Assembly (NCBI GenBank): GCA_020634755.1
Contig: JACKBC010000009.1
Location: 124,001 to 188,000 of the forward strand
From: Caldilineaceae bacterium
GTDB taxonomy: Bacteria > Chloroflexota > Anaerolineae > Caldilineales > Caldilineaceae
Reading direction: 5' to 3'
Length of the DNA: 64,000 nucleotides
Numbering within the stretch: the stretch's first letter is position 1; every line of letters starts with the position of its first letter. Under the pieces are notes generated by a model. The model was not told the origin of the DNA, did no database searches, and saw only the letters and a list, made by a program, of their open reading frames with translations. The position numbers were made by a program, and so were the translations under genes. Below are positions 17,402 to 26,417 of the stretch, one piece after another.

Positions 17402-20400
17402 ATGAAACTCGTCGCCGATCTCCACATCCATTCGCATTTCTCACGCGCCACCAGCAAAAATCTGGACATTGAACACTTGGCCCAATGGGCGCAATTCAAA
17501 GGTGTGCAGCTCTTGGCCACGGGCGATATTGCCCATCCCGGCTGGCTACGGGAGATAGAGGAACGACTAGAGCCAGCTGAGGCGGGGCTGTTTCGCCTCA
17601 AACCGGACGTGGAAGCGGCGGTCGCGCGTGACGTGCCGCCGGCCTGTCGTGGCGCCGTGCGCTTTATGCTGGGCGGCGAAATCAGCAACATCTACAAAAA
17701 GCACGATCAGGTGCGCAAAGTCCACAACCTGATCTTTGCGCCCTCGCTGGAAGCCGTTGAACGCATCCAGGCGGCGTTGGAAAAGATCGGCAACATCCGG
17801 TCGGATGGGCGACCGATTCTGGGGCTGCCTTCGCGCGATCTGCTGGAGATCATTTTGGAAGTTGACCCCCGTTGCTACCTGATTCCGGCCCACATTTGGA
17901 CGCCCTGGTTTTCGCTGCTCGGTTCCAAATCCGGATACGATTCGGTGGCGGACTGTTTTGAGGATCTGGCGCCGCACATCATTGCCGTGGAGACCGGCCT
18001 CTCGTCCGACCCGCCCATGAACTGGCGCGTCTCCATGCTGGACCGCTATACGCTGGTCTCCAATTCAGATGCCCATTCGCCCCCCAAGCTGGCGCGCGAA
18101 GCCACGCTCTTTGACACTGAGCTGAGCTACGACGCCATCTTTGATGCGCTCAAAAGCGGCGATCCGCAACGCTTTCAAGGCACCATTGAGTTTTTTCCCG
18201 AAGAAGGTAAATACCATTATGACGGCCATCGTAAATGCAACATTTGCTGGCATCCGCAAACTACGCTGATGCATGACGGTCTGTGTGCCGTTTGCGGTAA
18301 ACCGGTCACCGTGGGTGTGTATCATCGGGTAGAGACGCTGGCCGACCGGCCCGAAGGTGAGAAACCGACGCGCACGCACCCGTTCCACAGCTTGATTCCG
18401 CTGCCAGAAGTGCTGTCCGAACTGCATGGTGTGGGCGTCAATTCTAAACGGGTGCAGCAGCAATATCACCAGCTTCTGCACAAGTTGGGCCCCGAGTTAG
18501 ATATTTTGATGCACCTGCCGCTGGAACAGATTGAACGGGCTGGCGGCGCGCAACTGGCGCGCGGTATTCAGCACATGCGCAGCGGCCACGTACTGGCTCA
18601 ATCCGGCTACGACGGCGAATATGGCGTCATCCGCGTGCTGGATGAACGCTTGTCCCAAGATGCGCCGCCGCAGTTGGCCCTCTTCCAAGATTTAATGACG
18701 GATTTGGACGCAAAGCAAGCCGATGAGATTCGTGCAGAGAAACCGGCGCCAAGCGGTGTGGCCGCAGTTCCCCCAAAGCAGATGAATGGGAACGCCAACG
18801 ACGGAGATGATATCCATAAATCTGTGTCATCCGTTACAGAATCTGTAGACCAAGCTGCAAGCAATGGGCTGAATCCACAGCAGCGTGCGGCCGTTACCTG
18901 TGTGGACCGTCCGCTGCTGATTGTGGCCGGACCGGGCACCGGCAAGACGCGCACCCTGACGCACCGTATTGCCCATCTGATCGAGCAGCACAATGTGGCG
19001 CCGGAAAATATTTTGGCCATCACCTTTACCAATAAAGCCGCGGCAGAGATGCGCAGCCGCGTGAGCGCCCTGTTGGATGCGCGCCGCGCCGGCGCCGTTA
19101 CCATCAAAACGTTTCATGCGTTGGGCGCACAGTTGTTGCATGAATTTGGCGAACAGGTTGGTCTTTCCGCCCCCTTTACGATTTTGGATGAGGAAGAGCA
19201 ACGGCTGCTGCTCAAGCGGCGCCACCCAGATTTATCCGAGCGGGCGCTGCGTGAAGCTCTGGAACAGATTTCCACAGCCAAAAACCAGCTGTTGACGCCG
19301 GAGCTGTGGGCGCAATCTGCTGAGGCCGCTAATGAGCCGCAATTCGTGGAGATTTATGGCAGCTATGAAGAAGCGTTGCGCCAAAACCGAGCGCTCGATT
19401 TTGACGATCTGCTGCTGCAAACGGTGCGTATGCTGGAGGAAGCGCCACCCTGTCTCGCTGCTGTCCGGCGGCGCTATCGCTGGATTTCGGTGGACGAATA
19501 TCAAGATGTGAATCTGGCTCAATATCGGCTGCTGCGGCTCTTAACGGGGGCTGATGCAGATGTGGACGCGGCAAACTTGTGCGTGATTGGCGACCCTGAC
19601 CAGGCTATCTACAGCTTTCGCGGGGCGGATCGCAGCTACTTTTTGCGCTTTGCCGCAGATTTTCCGCACGCCCACACTTTGCGGTTGGAGCAAAACTATC
19701 GTTCGACTCAGCTCATCCTCAATGCGTCCACCCAAGTGATTGCGCAGGCGTCGGAACGAACGGCGTCGCCTATCTGGTCGGACTTTTTGGAACAGACCAA
19801 AGTGGACATTCACACCGCGCCCACGGACAAAGCCGAGGCTGAATATGTGGTGCACCAGATCGAGCAGATGGTGGGCGGCACCAGCTATTTTTCCATCGAT
19901 TCGGGCCGCGTGGATGATCGTCACAGTCAGAAGCGCACCTTTGGCGACTTTGCCGTGCTCTATCGGCTGGGCGCGCAAAGTCACTTGCTAACCGAGGCAT
20001 TTGACCGCTCTGGGATACCCTATCAATGTTTTAGCCAGACGTCGCTTTACGACCATAAAGATATCCGCACCCTGGTGGCTTTTCTGGCGGTGCTGCACAA
20101 CGCGCATTCGCTGCTGCACTGGGAGCGCGTGCTCAATGCCGGTCGGGTTACCATTGCATTTGATCTTGTTGAGGCTTTGGTGCTGGCGGCAGATGAGCAG
20201 ACCGGCGCGCTGGTGGAACTGTTGAAGGCGCCACCCCGCAACATCCGTGTTGCGCCGGCCCAGCGCACTTGGCTGCATACAGTGGGCGAATTTTTGACGA
20301 CGCTGCAAGCTGCGCCAGCAGACAGCACCGTTGCCGACCGGCTGGCGCGCGTGGACCAGTTTGTACAGGCGCAACATTCAGCTTCGACGCAGGAGCCGGC

Positions 20401-20887
20401 AAAACAGACCGAGCGCAAAGAGCAATTGCGCCTGCGCGCGCTGCCGTTTGATGCCAACGTGGCGGCCTTTCTCGAATCGGCAGCGCTGCAAACCGAGGCC
20501 GATGCCTTGGAGCCCAACGCTGACCGCGTCACGCTGATGACGCTACACGCGGCCAAGGGGCTGGAGTTTCCGGTGGTCTTTATGGTGGGTTGTGAAGAAG
20601 GGCTGATGCCCTTTCATCGCTACAGTAAAGACGGTCATATTGAGGAGACCGACATTGAGGAAGAGCGACGGCTTTTTTACGTGGGCATGACGCGCGCCCA
20701 GCAAAAGCTGGTGTTAACGCAGGCGCAGCGCCGCTTTTTCTTTGGCCAGCCCATGCAAAACATGTCATCGCGCTATGTGCAGGATATTGAAGCCGCACTC
20801 ATTGACATTCAGGCCCAGGCCGAGTTCAAAAGAGCCGCGCCTAAAGCGGATTTGCAGTTGAAACTGAACTTGGATTTTGCGCCATAA
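17402..20887 (+). CDS. Endonuclease Q-UvrD/Rep helicase fusion
   Basis: 1161 residues. Residues 1 to about 425 read as an EndoQ-type PHP nuclease: ADLHIHSHFSRATSKN, GEISNIYKK, LIPAHIWTPWFSLLGSKSG, ETGLSSDPPMNWR, LVSNSDAHSP, GTIEFFPEEGKYHYDGHRKC, and a zinc site Cys279-Cys282/Cys295-Cys298. EndoQ nicks DNA 5' of deaminated bases and abasic sites. After a Gln/Asp-rich linker, a complete SF1 helicase follows: Walker A GPGTGKT (Lys515), DEYQDVN (Asp698-Glu699), LEQNYRST, TLHAAKGLEFPVVF and EERRLFYVGMTRAQQKL. The fusion implies coupled nicking and unwinding in repair. ATG 17402 is chosen because EndoQ starts there; upstream in-frame sequence lacks family similarity. Confidence 0.93.
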   Translation: MKLVADLHIHSHFSRATSKNLDIEHLAQWAQFKGVQLLATGDIAHPGWLREIEERLEPAEAGLFRLKPDVEAAVARDVPPACRGAVRFMLGGEISNIYKKHDQVRKVHNLIFAPSLEAVERIQAALEKIGNIRSDGRPILGLPSRDLLEIILEVDPRCYLIPAHIWTPWFSLLGSKSGYDSVADCFEDLAPHIIAVETGLSSDPPMNWRVSMLDRYTLVSNSDAHSPPKLAREATLFDTELSYDAIFDALKSGDPQRFQGTIEFFPEEGKYHYDGHRKCNICWHPQTTLMHDGLCAVCGKPVTVGVYHRVETLADRPEGEKPTRTHPFHSLIPLPEVLSELHGVGVNSKRVQQQYHQLLHKLGPELDILMHLPLEQIERAGGAQLARGIQHMRSGHVLAQSGYDGEYGVIRVLDERLSQDAPPQLALFQDLMTDLDAKQADEIRAEKPAPSGVAAVPPKQMNGNANDGDDIHKSVSSVTESVDQAASNGLNPQQRAAVTCVDRPLLIVAGPGTGKTRTLTHRIAHLIEQHNVAPENILAITFTNKAAAEMRSRVSALLDARRAGAVTIKTFHALGAQLLHEFGEQVGLSAPFTILDEEEQRLLLKRRHPDLSERALREALEQISTAKNQLLTPELWAQSAEAANEPQFVEIYGSYEEALRQNRALDFDDLLLQTVRMLEEAPPCLAAVRRRYRWISVDEYQDVNLAQYRLLRLLTGADADVDAANLCVIGDPDQAIYSFRGADRSYFLRFAADFPHAHTLRLEQNYRSTQLILNASTQVIAQASERTASPIWSDFLEQTKVDIHTAPTDKAEAEYVVHQIEQMVGGTSYFSIDSGRVDDRHSQKRTFGDFAVLYRLGAQSHLLTEAFDRSGIPYQCFSQTSLYDHKDIRTLVAFLAVLHNAHSLLHWERVLNAGRVTIAFDLVEALVLAADEQTGALVELLKAPPRNIRVAPAQRTWLHTVGEFLTTLQAAPADSTVADRLARVDQFVQAQHSASTQEPAKQTERKEQLRLRALPFDANVAAFLESAALQTEADALEPNADRVTLMTLHAAKGLEFPVVFMVGCEEGLMPFHRYSKDGHIEETDIEEERRLFYVGMTRAQQKLVLTQAQRRFFFGQPMQNMSSRYVQDIEAALIDIQAQAEFKRAAPKADLQLKLNLDFAP

Positions 20888-20888
20888 A

Positions 20889-20927
20889 ATAGAGACCGAC
20901 ATCTGCCAGATGCCGGTCTCTGTTTTA
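20889..20927. terminator. Bidirectional terminator
   Basis: Arms AGAGACCGACATCTG (20891-20905) and CAGATGCCGGTCTCT (20907-20921) form a near-perfect 15-bp palindrome, flanked by TAAAAT on the left and GTTTTAT on the right. This suits both convergent genes. Confidence 0.85.
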
Positions 20928-20940
20928 TGGCGTTTGCTTC

Positions 20941-22494
20941 CTATGCAATGGCGCTTGGATCAAAATCTTCCAGCCGGTTCATCTCTGGCCGCAGATCCCA
21001 ACGATAGCTGTCGACGGGATGCGTGTTGCGCGCCCAGGCCGCCAGCACCTTGTTTTCAGCGCGTTTCGCCGCCATGATCTGCGCAATTTCATTAGGATCC
21101 CAGCCGTCCAGCACGCGCGCGGTGAGCTGTTGGCGCACGGCTTGATGCGCGGGTGATTGAGCCAGATCGTGCAATTCATCGGGGTCGTCGCTCAAGTTAA
21201 AAAGCTGGGGCTCATCACCGTGATAGTAGATGAGCTTCCACGCCGCGCCGTCTATATTCTGGCGCACCATGCGCTGGAAACAGGTGGGCGGTGTGTCGTC
21301 CTGGGGTTGGCGCTCGGCGGGGGAACCGCCTGGCGTGTATTGGTCGGCGCAATATTCGGAGAAGGCCACATCGGCCCAATCGGGGGTAGGGTGTCGGTCG
21401 CTCACCAGCCCCAAAAAGCTGTGGCCGTCGCTGTTGGGCAGCGCGGGCGCACCCAGCGCATCCAGCATGGTGGCCGTTACGTCCACAGCGCTAATGGGCT
21501 GGTCGCAGTGCTGGCCGGCGGCAATGGCTTCCGGCCAGTGCATAATCAGCGGCACGCGCACGGACTCTTCGTAGAAGACATGTTTCCACCACAGACCATG
21601 TTCACCCACCATATCGCCGTGGTCGGATGTATAGACGATCAGCGTGTTTTCGGCTAGCCCGTTGGCGTGCAGCGCATCCAGGATTTGGCCAATCATGGCG
21701 TCAAACGCCTCGACCATGCCCCAATAGGCCGCGCGGGCGCGCAGCACCATTTCATCCGGCGTCGGCTCTTCCAATGCTGTATAAGTGCGCCAAGCGCGCA
21801 GGTAGGGATGCTGCGTTTCGGCAAAAGAAAGATTCTTCTTAGGCAGCGTCATGCGTTCTCGATAGTAATCGTACTGGGCGCGGCGGGCGGCAAAGGGCGC
21901 GTGCGGCAACATAAAGCCCACCGTAATGCTAAAGGGATCGAGCTGGCCGTTGATGCGCTTCTGCACGCCTAGCTCGTTGAGCACGTTGATCGTGGCCGCG
22001 GTCACCACTTCGTCATGCACCTGATAGCCGCTGAGCCCCGGCCCCGATTTGATCAGGCTCATGCGGTGCGGGCCGGATGTGCCGTCGAGAATGCCGCGAT
22101 CTACACCGGGACCGCCGCCAATATAGTTAGGGCTGTGATCGCCCACCAACCGTTGCGCATAGCCATGCAGCTGGTCCGGCCCCACCGAGTGCATGCGGCC
22201 AATGAGTGTGGGCTCATAGCCGGCCGCCCCCATGGCATGGGCATGCGTGGGAATGGCCGAGTCGAGAATGTGGTTGTTGGTCCAGACGCGATTGTGGTGC
22301 GGATGGCGCGCCGTCAGCATGGACATGCGCGACGGCACGCAAATGGGCGAAGCGCAGTAGACTTGGTCAAAGCGCGCACCACCCGCGGCCAGGCGATCCA
22401 GATTGGGTGTGCGCACCAGCGGGTCACCATAGCAACCGGTGACAAAGGGCGTGTGTTGGTCCGTGTGGATGTAGAGAAGGTTTGGGCGGTTCAT
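20941..22494 (-). CDS. Sulfatase (arylsulfatase/choline-sulfatase-like)
   Basis: 517 residues of the alkaline-phosphatase superfamily. The N-terminal PNLLYIHTDQH metal-binding strand is followed by the sulfatase signature with Cys52 in CVPSR, the residue converted to formylglycine, and later by VYTSDHGDMVGEHGLWWKH. There is no signal peptide, so it is probably cytoplasmic. Substrate is not evident; no formylglycine-generating enzyme gene is in the window. It could act on sulfated sugars, in keeping with the sugar-oxidation genes nearby, but this is inference. Confidence 0.9.
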   Translation of the reverse strand: MNRPNLLYIHTDQHTPFVTGCYGDPLVRTPNLDRLAAGGARFDQVYCASPICVPSRMSMLTARHPHHNRVWTNNHILDSAIPTHAHAMGAAGYEPTLIGRMHSVGPDQLHGYAQRLVGDHSPNYIGGGPGVDRGILDGTSGPHRMSLIKSGPGLSGYQVHDEVVTAATINVLNELGVQKRINGQLDPFSITVGFMLPHAPFAARRAQYDYYRERMTLPKKNLSFAETQHPYLRAWRTYTALEEPTPDEMVLRARAAYWGMVEAFDAMIGQILDALHANGLAENTLIVYTSDHGDMVGEHGLWWKHVFYEESVRVPLIMHWPEAIAAGQHCDQPISAVDVTATMLDALGAPALPNSDGHSFLGLVSDRHPTPDWADVAFSEYCADQYTPGGSPAERQPQDDTPPTCFQRMVRQNIDGAAWKLIYYHGDEPQLFNLSDDPDELHDLAQSPAHQAVRQQLTARVLDGWDPNEIAQIMAAKRAENKVLAAWARNTHPVDSYRWDLRPEMNRLEDFDPSAIA

Positions 22495-22501
22495 AATTGT
22501 T

Positions 22502-22927
22502 TCAGTGTAAAATGTGTTGGAATTCGGATGGGGAAATGATCTTTAGCGTGTCGACCTGTTGAAGTACGAGAAGGTCTTTATCACCTGTAACCAGATAATC
22601 TGCTTGCCCTACAACGGCATATGCTAGCAGATAATCATCTTTGGGATCTCGGCATATACGCGGAATCGGTTCTTCAATCCGCGGAATTTCCTCACTAATG
22701 CTCTTGATAGTGCTTACCAATGCGGCCAATTGCTGTTCGTTAATTCTGCTTTGTAAATATGTCTTGCGCTGTATTACGTCGACGATTTCTTCAATCAGAT
22801 CTTGCGGCATCAACAGCGTAAAACGACCTTTGGCAAGTGCTTCGAAAAAGGCAGATATAAATCCATATGTATCACTGGGCTTGAGAAGATAGCTTATGAA
22901 AAGATTTGTATCTGCTAATACACGCAT
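22502..22927 (-). CDS. PIN-domain ribonuclease toxin
   Basis: 141 residues. PIN acidic residues are visible: Asp6 in VLADTNLFIS, EEIVDVIQRK in the middle, and CRDPKDDYLLAYA with VTGDKDLL near the C-terminus. This fits the PIN_3-type toxin family, which cleaves RNA in a Mg-dependent way. Its ATG overlaps the stop codon of the upstream Phd-type gene (TAATG), the usual antitoxin-first layout. Confidence 0.88.
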   Translation of the reverse strand: MRVLADTNLFISYLLKPSDTYGFISAFFEALAKGRFTLLMPQDLIEEIVDVIQRKTYLQSRINEQQLAALVSTIKSISEEIPRIEEPIPRICRDPKDDYLLAYAVVGQADYLVTGDKDLLVLQQVDTLKIISPSEFQHILH

Positions 22928-23262
22928 TACGGATTTTCTTTACCAAATCGTATTTTGCCTTTGCGTGCTAAACTCGCAACAGCTTCTTTGCTAATTTCGT
23001 CGGCCAATTCATCAACATTAGTCTCATTTAGCTCTGATGTGCGCTTACTAATTTCGCCGGAAAGGGCCTGCAATTTCGCAATTGCTTCTCGTCGCTGCTT
23101 CTGCTGTAAAATTTCCTGCAATATATCAAAATCAGCATAGGGAATGAGTACCGCCTCAGCTTTGCCGCGTACTTCAATAATCACATAATCCTTATTCTCT
23201 TTGGACCAATTGACAAACGAGCTTAATTGCTCGCGCGCTTGACTGACTGATACAGTACGCAT
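22927..23262 (-). CDS. Phd/YefM-type antitoxin
   Basis: 111 residues. The N-terminal half RTVSVSQAREQLSSFVNWS ... VIIEVRGKAEAVLIPYADF is the Phd/YefM DNA-binding fold; the charged helical C-terminal half would neutralise the PIN toxin. AGGA lies 8 bp before the ATG. The start of the toxin gene overlaps its stop. Autorepression of the pair is typical of the family, though I did not pick out an operator. Confidence 0.85.
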   Translation of the reverse strand: MRTVSVSQAREQLSSFVNWSKENKDYVIIEVRGKAEAVLIPYADFDILQEILQQKQRREAIAKLQALSGEISKRTSELNETNVDELADEISKEAVASLARKGKIRFGKENP

Positions 23263-23417
23263 GGTGCATGTCCTAACTGCCGTTCAGGCTAATCCAGAAG
23301 AATGATTATCCAAAATACAACAGATTGTGGGAAAACCATTAATCAGCGTCACATATAGCGTAATAGTACGCCATCTACTTGTACAGGATAACACGTTGCG
23401 GCAAAGCTGACAACCAA

Positions 23418-24440
23418 CTAAAACTCTAACATCGCCTTCACCACCCCAAACTCGGGATTCGTCCAATTTGCAAACTCACCAATCAACTCTTGGGGTGTGG
23501 CGCGGTGCGTAATCCACGGATTGAGGTTAATTTTACCCGCTTCCAGCGCGCCAATCACGTTTTGAAAATCGACATTGGTGGCGTTGCGGCTGCTCATGAG
23601 GGTCATCTCGCGGCGGTGGAATTCGGGGTCGTAGAAGGTGACATCATCCTGCACCAGCCCCACAAAGACCAGTTTACCGCCCTGCTCCACATAGCCAAAG
23701 GCGCTGTTCATGGAATTGACGTTGCCGGTAGCGTCAAAGACCAGCGTGGGCAGCTCACCACCCATCATGCGCCGCAACTCGCCCACCGGGTCTATGCGCG
23801 GGTCCACAAATTGTTCAACGCCAATTTGCTCCTGGCAAAACTGTTTGCGCTTATCGCTAAGCTCCATAACCGTTACGTCGGCGCCGGCCAGCCGCGCAAA
23901 TTGAATGGCGCCCAGCCCAATGGGACCGGCGCCAATGACCAGCACCTGTTCACCCGCTTCGGGCTGGCCGCGGCGCACGGCGTGGGCGCCAATGCAGAGC
24001 ATCTCCACCACGGCCAGCTGGTCGGCGCTGAGCCCATTGGCTTTGTGCAACAAATTCACCGGCAGCGTAATGTATTCGCGCATGCCCCCGTCGGTATGCA
24101 CGCCCAGCGTTTGCAGCGAGCTGCAGCAGTTGGTCTTGCCGCGGCGGCAGGCGCTGCATTGGCCGCAGTGCAGATAAGGCTGCACCGCGCACAGATCGCC
24201 AATGGTCAACTCGGCGTTTTCGGTACCCGCACCCAACGCCACAATTTCCACGCCCAGCTCATGGCCCAAAATGCGCGGATAGGAGAAGAAGGGTTGGCGG
24301 CCGCGAAATGCGTGCAGATCCGTACCGCAGATGCCCACGCGGCGCACGCGCAGCAGCGCCTCACCCGCCGCCGGTTGGGTCGGCGCGTCGGTTTCAGTCA
24401 GACGAAAAGAGCCCGGTTGATCGAGAATAATGGTTTGCAT
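23418..24440 (-). CDS. Zinc-dependent alcohol/polyol dehydrogenase (MDR family)
   Basis: 340 residues. The catalytic zinc site is seen in GICGTDLHAF and GHELGVEIV; the structural zinc Cys cluster is CGQCSACRRGKTNCC. The nucleotide-binding motif is VIGAGPIGLGAIQFARLAGA, followed by an acidic residue in VMELSD that favours NAD. It is closest in style to sorbitol, galactitol, L-threonine or L-galactonate dehydrogenases; the substrate cannot be fixed. An H-family repeat lies just upstream (24465-24530). Confidence 0.88.
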   Translation of the reverse strand: MQTIILDQPGSFRLTETDAPTQPAAGEALLRVRRVGICGTDLHAFRGRQPFFSYPRILGHELGVEIVALGAGTENAELTIGDLCAVQPYLHCGQCSACRRGKTNCCSSLQTLGVHTDGGMREYITLPVNLLHKANGLSADQLAVVEMLCIGAHAVRRGQPEAGEQVLVIGAGPIGLGAIQFARLAGADVTVMELSDKRKQFCQEQIGVEQFVDPRIDPVGELRRMMGGELPTLVFDATGNVNSMNSAFGYVEQGGKLVFVGLVQDDVTFYDPEFHRREMTLMSSRNATNVDFQNVIGALEAGKINLNPWITHRATPQELIGEFANWTNPEFGVVKAMLEF

Positions 24441-24464
24441 ATGTTTTGTCTTTCTATGCGATGC

Positions 24465-24530
24465 AATAAATTATCGGTAGACCGCCAACGCAAGAGATAG
24501 AGTCGGATTCAATAAACCAGACCGATGCCT
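24465..24530 (-). repeat. H-family repeat, copy 3 (inverted)
   Basis: Its reverse complement GGCATCGGTCTGGTTTATTG, then AATCCGACTCTATCTCTTGC, matches 39190-39252 along about 60 bp, the best-preserved pair of the family. It starts 24 bp upstream of the zinc dehydrogenase ATG. Confidence 0.7.
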
Positions 24531-24653
24531 ATCTCGCCAACACCGTTGCGGTGTACTGATGATAGCGTTTTTGCGTAGTCGGAGCATTGTGTTACCATTT
24601 TAATTGGCGTAGAGCAGATATCCTCAATGAGGTTCGTGTTTGGAGTTCGAATC

Positions 24654-24989
24654 ATGCAATCTTTAGAAACACTTCTCACTGATTCACATACTATCTCCTC
24701 TGTAATTGATGAAGTCATCGCGCGTCGGGCGGCCAATGGTTATCTAAGTCATCATGTTGGCATTCCATTTGGCGCTATCGAGGGGATTTTTGTGCCTTTA
24801 GCGCGTCCCATATGGCAGTTTGCCATTCAGTTCAACCTTCCTCGCTTGGGTCGGCTTGGGATTATGGGGACAATCGACGTGGATGCCGAAACCGGCAAAC
24901 CGATACCCTTAGCCACCGAAGTCATCTGCAAGATTCAGGATCGCGCTGATGTTATTGTCCAATTTTACACACAGACGGCAACAGCGTGA
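24654..24989 (+). CDS. Small protein of unknown function upstream of a C39-like peptidase
   Basis: 111 residues from ATG 24654 (MQSLETLLTDSH); an in-frame start at 24627 is possible. The middle segment HVGIPFGAIEGIFVPLARPI is hydrophobic but not a clear membrane span, and the C-terminal half (GTIDVDAETGKPIPL) looks like a beta-hairpin. Its last 41 bp overlap the start of the C39-like peptidase gene in another frame, indicating translational coupling. Function unknown. Confidence 0.65.
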   Translation: MQSLETLLTDSHTISSVIDEVIARRAANGYLSHHVGIPFGAIEGIFVPLARPIWQFAIQFNLPRLGRLGIMGTIDVDAETGKPIPLATEVICKIQDRADVIVQFYTQTATA

Positions 24990-25434
24990 ATCGGACTGCT
25001 TAGTTGCCTGCGCCGCCATGATTACGGCCTATTTAGGGATACAGGCAGATTATGACAAACTTGCTAAAATAGTGCGCTCCCGATGGTTTGGAACCCCCTT
25101 TGGCCATATACGCTATCTAGATTCACTCGGACTATCGGTTGTACATGGCTACCACGGTGATATTGATCTGTTTGCACGTAATATTGAGATCGGTCTGCCT
25201 GTTCTGGTTAATGTGCAAACTATTGGCTGGCCCCATTGGCAAGGCGAAGTCACCTACCACGCTGTGGTTGTCATCGGGTTCGATCAGACCGGTGAAGTGA
25301 TTTATATTCATGACCCCTTTTTCACAGAAGCGCCCATTGAACTGAATCTGACCCAGTTTATGATCGGTTGGCAGGAACAAAATCGACAGTACGCTGTGGT
25401 TGCGCTTACCCCTCCCTTTGAACAAAACCATTAA
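24949..25434 (+). CDS. C39-like papain-fold peptidase domain protein
   Basis: 161 residues. Bacteriocin-processing-like C39 triad: Cys17 in RESDCLVACAAM, His104 in YHAVVVIG and Asp122 in IHDPFF. There is no ABC transporter or membrane part, so this is a stand-alone cytosolic C39-like domain. It overlaps the upstream small gene by 41 bp. Together they could form a two-gene unit in which the small protein is substrate, chaperone or regulator; the sequence does not decide. Confidence 0.82.
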   Translation: MLLSNFTHRRQQRESDCLVACAAMITAYLGIQADYDKLAKIVRSRWFGTPFGHIRYLDSLGLSVVHGYHGDIDLFARNIEIGLPVLVNVQTIGWPHWQGEVTYHAVVVIGFDQTGEVIYIHDPFFTEAPIELNLTQFMIGWQEQNRQYAVVALTPPFEQNH

Positions 25435-25558
25435 CAGATGACGAGATAGTAGCACGAAATTGGTGTCGTTTCTGCATTCGGCTCTTTGCGCCGCTGCATC
25501 AGCAACACCTGGCCATCCCGCACACAGTGGACCTGAGTGGCCAACATGGTTAGTTGGC

Positions 25559-26200
25559 TCATGCGGGCCGCCGCAAGATCATCGACTGGAAGTGATAATT
25601 GGCCGGGCTGCCGTCGGCGTTCTTTTGCATGGGGATGACATCGAAACTGACAAGTTCAAATTGGGCCGATACAATCTCTTGCACCCCTTCATGCGTATAG
25701 AGGGCAAAGAAACGTTTGGGCTCATGGTCATCATTGGTACGGATGCCTTCAAAGTTACTGCCGCCGTAAACGCCCATGTAAAAGAGTCCACCCGGCCGCA
25801 GCAGACGCCGAATCTCGGTCAGCACTGCGGGCAGTTCCGCTTTGGGCGCGTGCAGCAAACAGTTGAGCGCAAAGACGGCGTCAAATGAGGCGTCGGGGAA
25901 ATCCAGATGCAAAAAGTCCATGACGTGCGCAGTCAGCCCTTTTTGTTGGCACAGCCGCACCATCTCTGGCGACAGATCGGTGCAGACCACATCCAACTCC
26001 TGCTCCTTGAAAAAGAGGCCGAACTTGCCTGGCCCGGCGCCAATTTCCAGCAGCGTCTGCCTGCCTTCGCGGCGCAACATATCTGCAAAACGCTGGCGCA
26101 GTTCGAGCTTCCACTCCTGTAAATCGCTCTCATCGCGCCGCCCGGCGCTCTGCTCATACGCCTGGCGTAAATCGGCTGTGACTTCGTCGTAGGTGGGCAT
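25559..26200 (-). CDS. SAM-dependent methyltransferase (class I)
   Basis: 213 residues. Motif I LLEIGAGPGKFG, acidic ribose-binding residue in VVCTDLSPEM, motif II/III region FDAVFALNCLLHAP and LRRLLRPGGLFYMGVYGG are all visible. The substrate is unknown. ATG 26200 is chosen over an in-frame TTG at 26221 because AGGA lies 9 bp upstream. It stands alone between unrelated genes. Confidence 0.85.
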   Translation of the reverse strand: MPTYDEVTADLRQAYEQSAGRRDESDLQEWKLELRQRFADMLRREGRQTLLEIGAGPGKFGLFFKEQELDVVCTDLSPEMVRLCQQKGLTAHVMDFLHLDFPDASFDAVFALNCLLHAPKAELPAVLTEIRRLLRPGGLFYMGVYGGSNFEGIRTNDDHEPKRFFALYTHEGVQEIVSAQFELVSFDVIPMQKNADGSPANYHFQSMILRRPA

Positions 26201-26281
26201 GCGGGTGATTCCTGTTGCCAAGATGCTGGATGACTAATCAGGTTTTTCAGGCGTACAAGCCTGATGGGTGGCGCAATTGGT

Positions 26282-26415
26282 GTCTAAACTATGATTTGAA
26301 TGATTAAGGGATGGGCTATGATTTTTCGTACAGATGGCAGAGAAAAGGCTATGAAAACGAACATCCTCCGAACAGAATCATAGCCCTCATTAAATCAAAA
26401 AATCATAGTCCAGAC
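26282..26415. repeat. 134-bp MITE-like element with ~40-bp imperfect terminal inverted repeats
   Basis: The left end GTCTAAACTATGATTT ... GGGCTATGATT and the complement of the right end GTCTGGACTATGATTTTTTG ... GGGCTATGATT run in parallel for about 40 bp. An inner hairpin GGCTATGA / TCATAGCC (26347-26384) is present. It ends 2 bp from the stop codon of the phosphoesterase gene. No coding capacity. Confidence 0.75.
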
Positions 26416-26417
26416 CC

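Noticed and set aside
24465..24530. tRNA-like or riboswitch-like leader upstream of the zinc dehydrogenase
   Set aside because: The same sequence recurs at unrelated genes as the H-family repeat, and no cloverleaf or known riboswitch core is seen.
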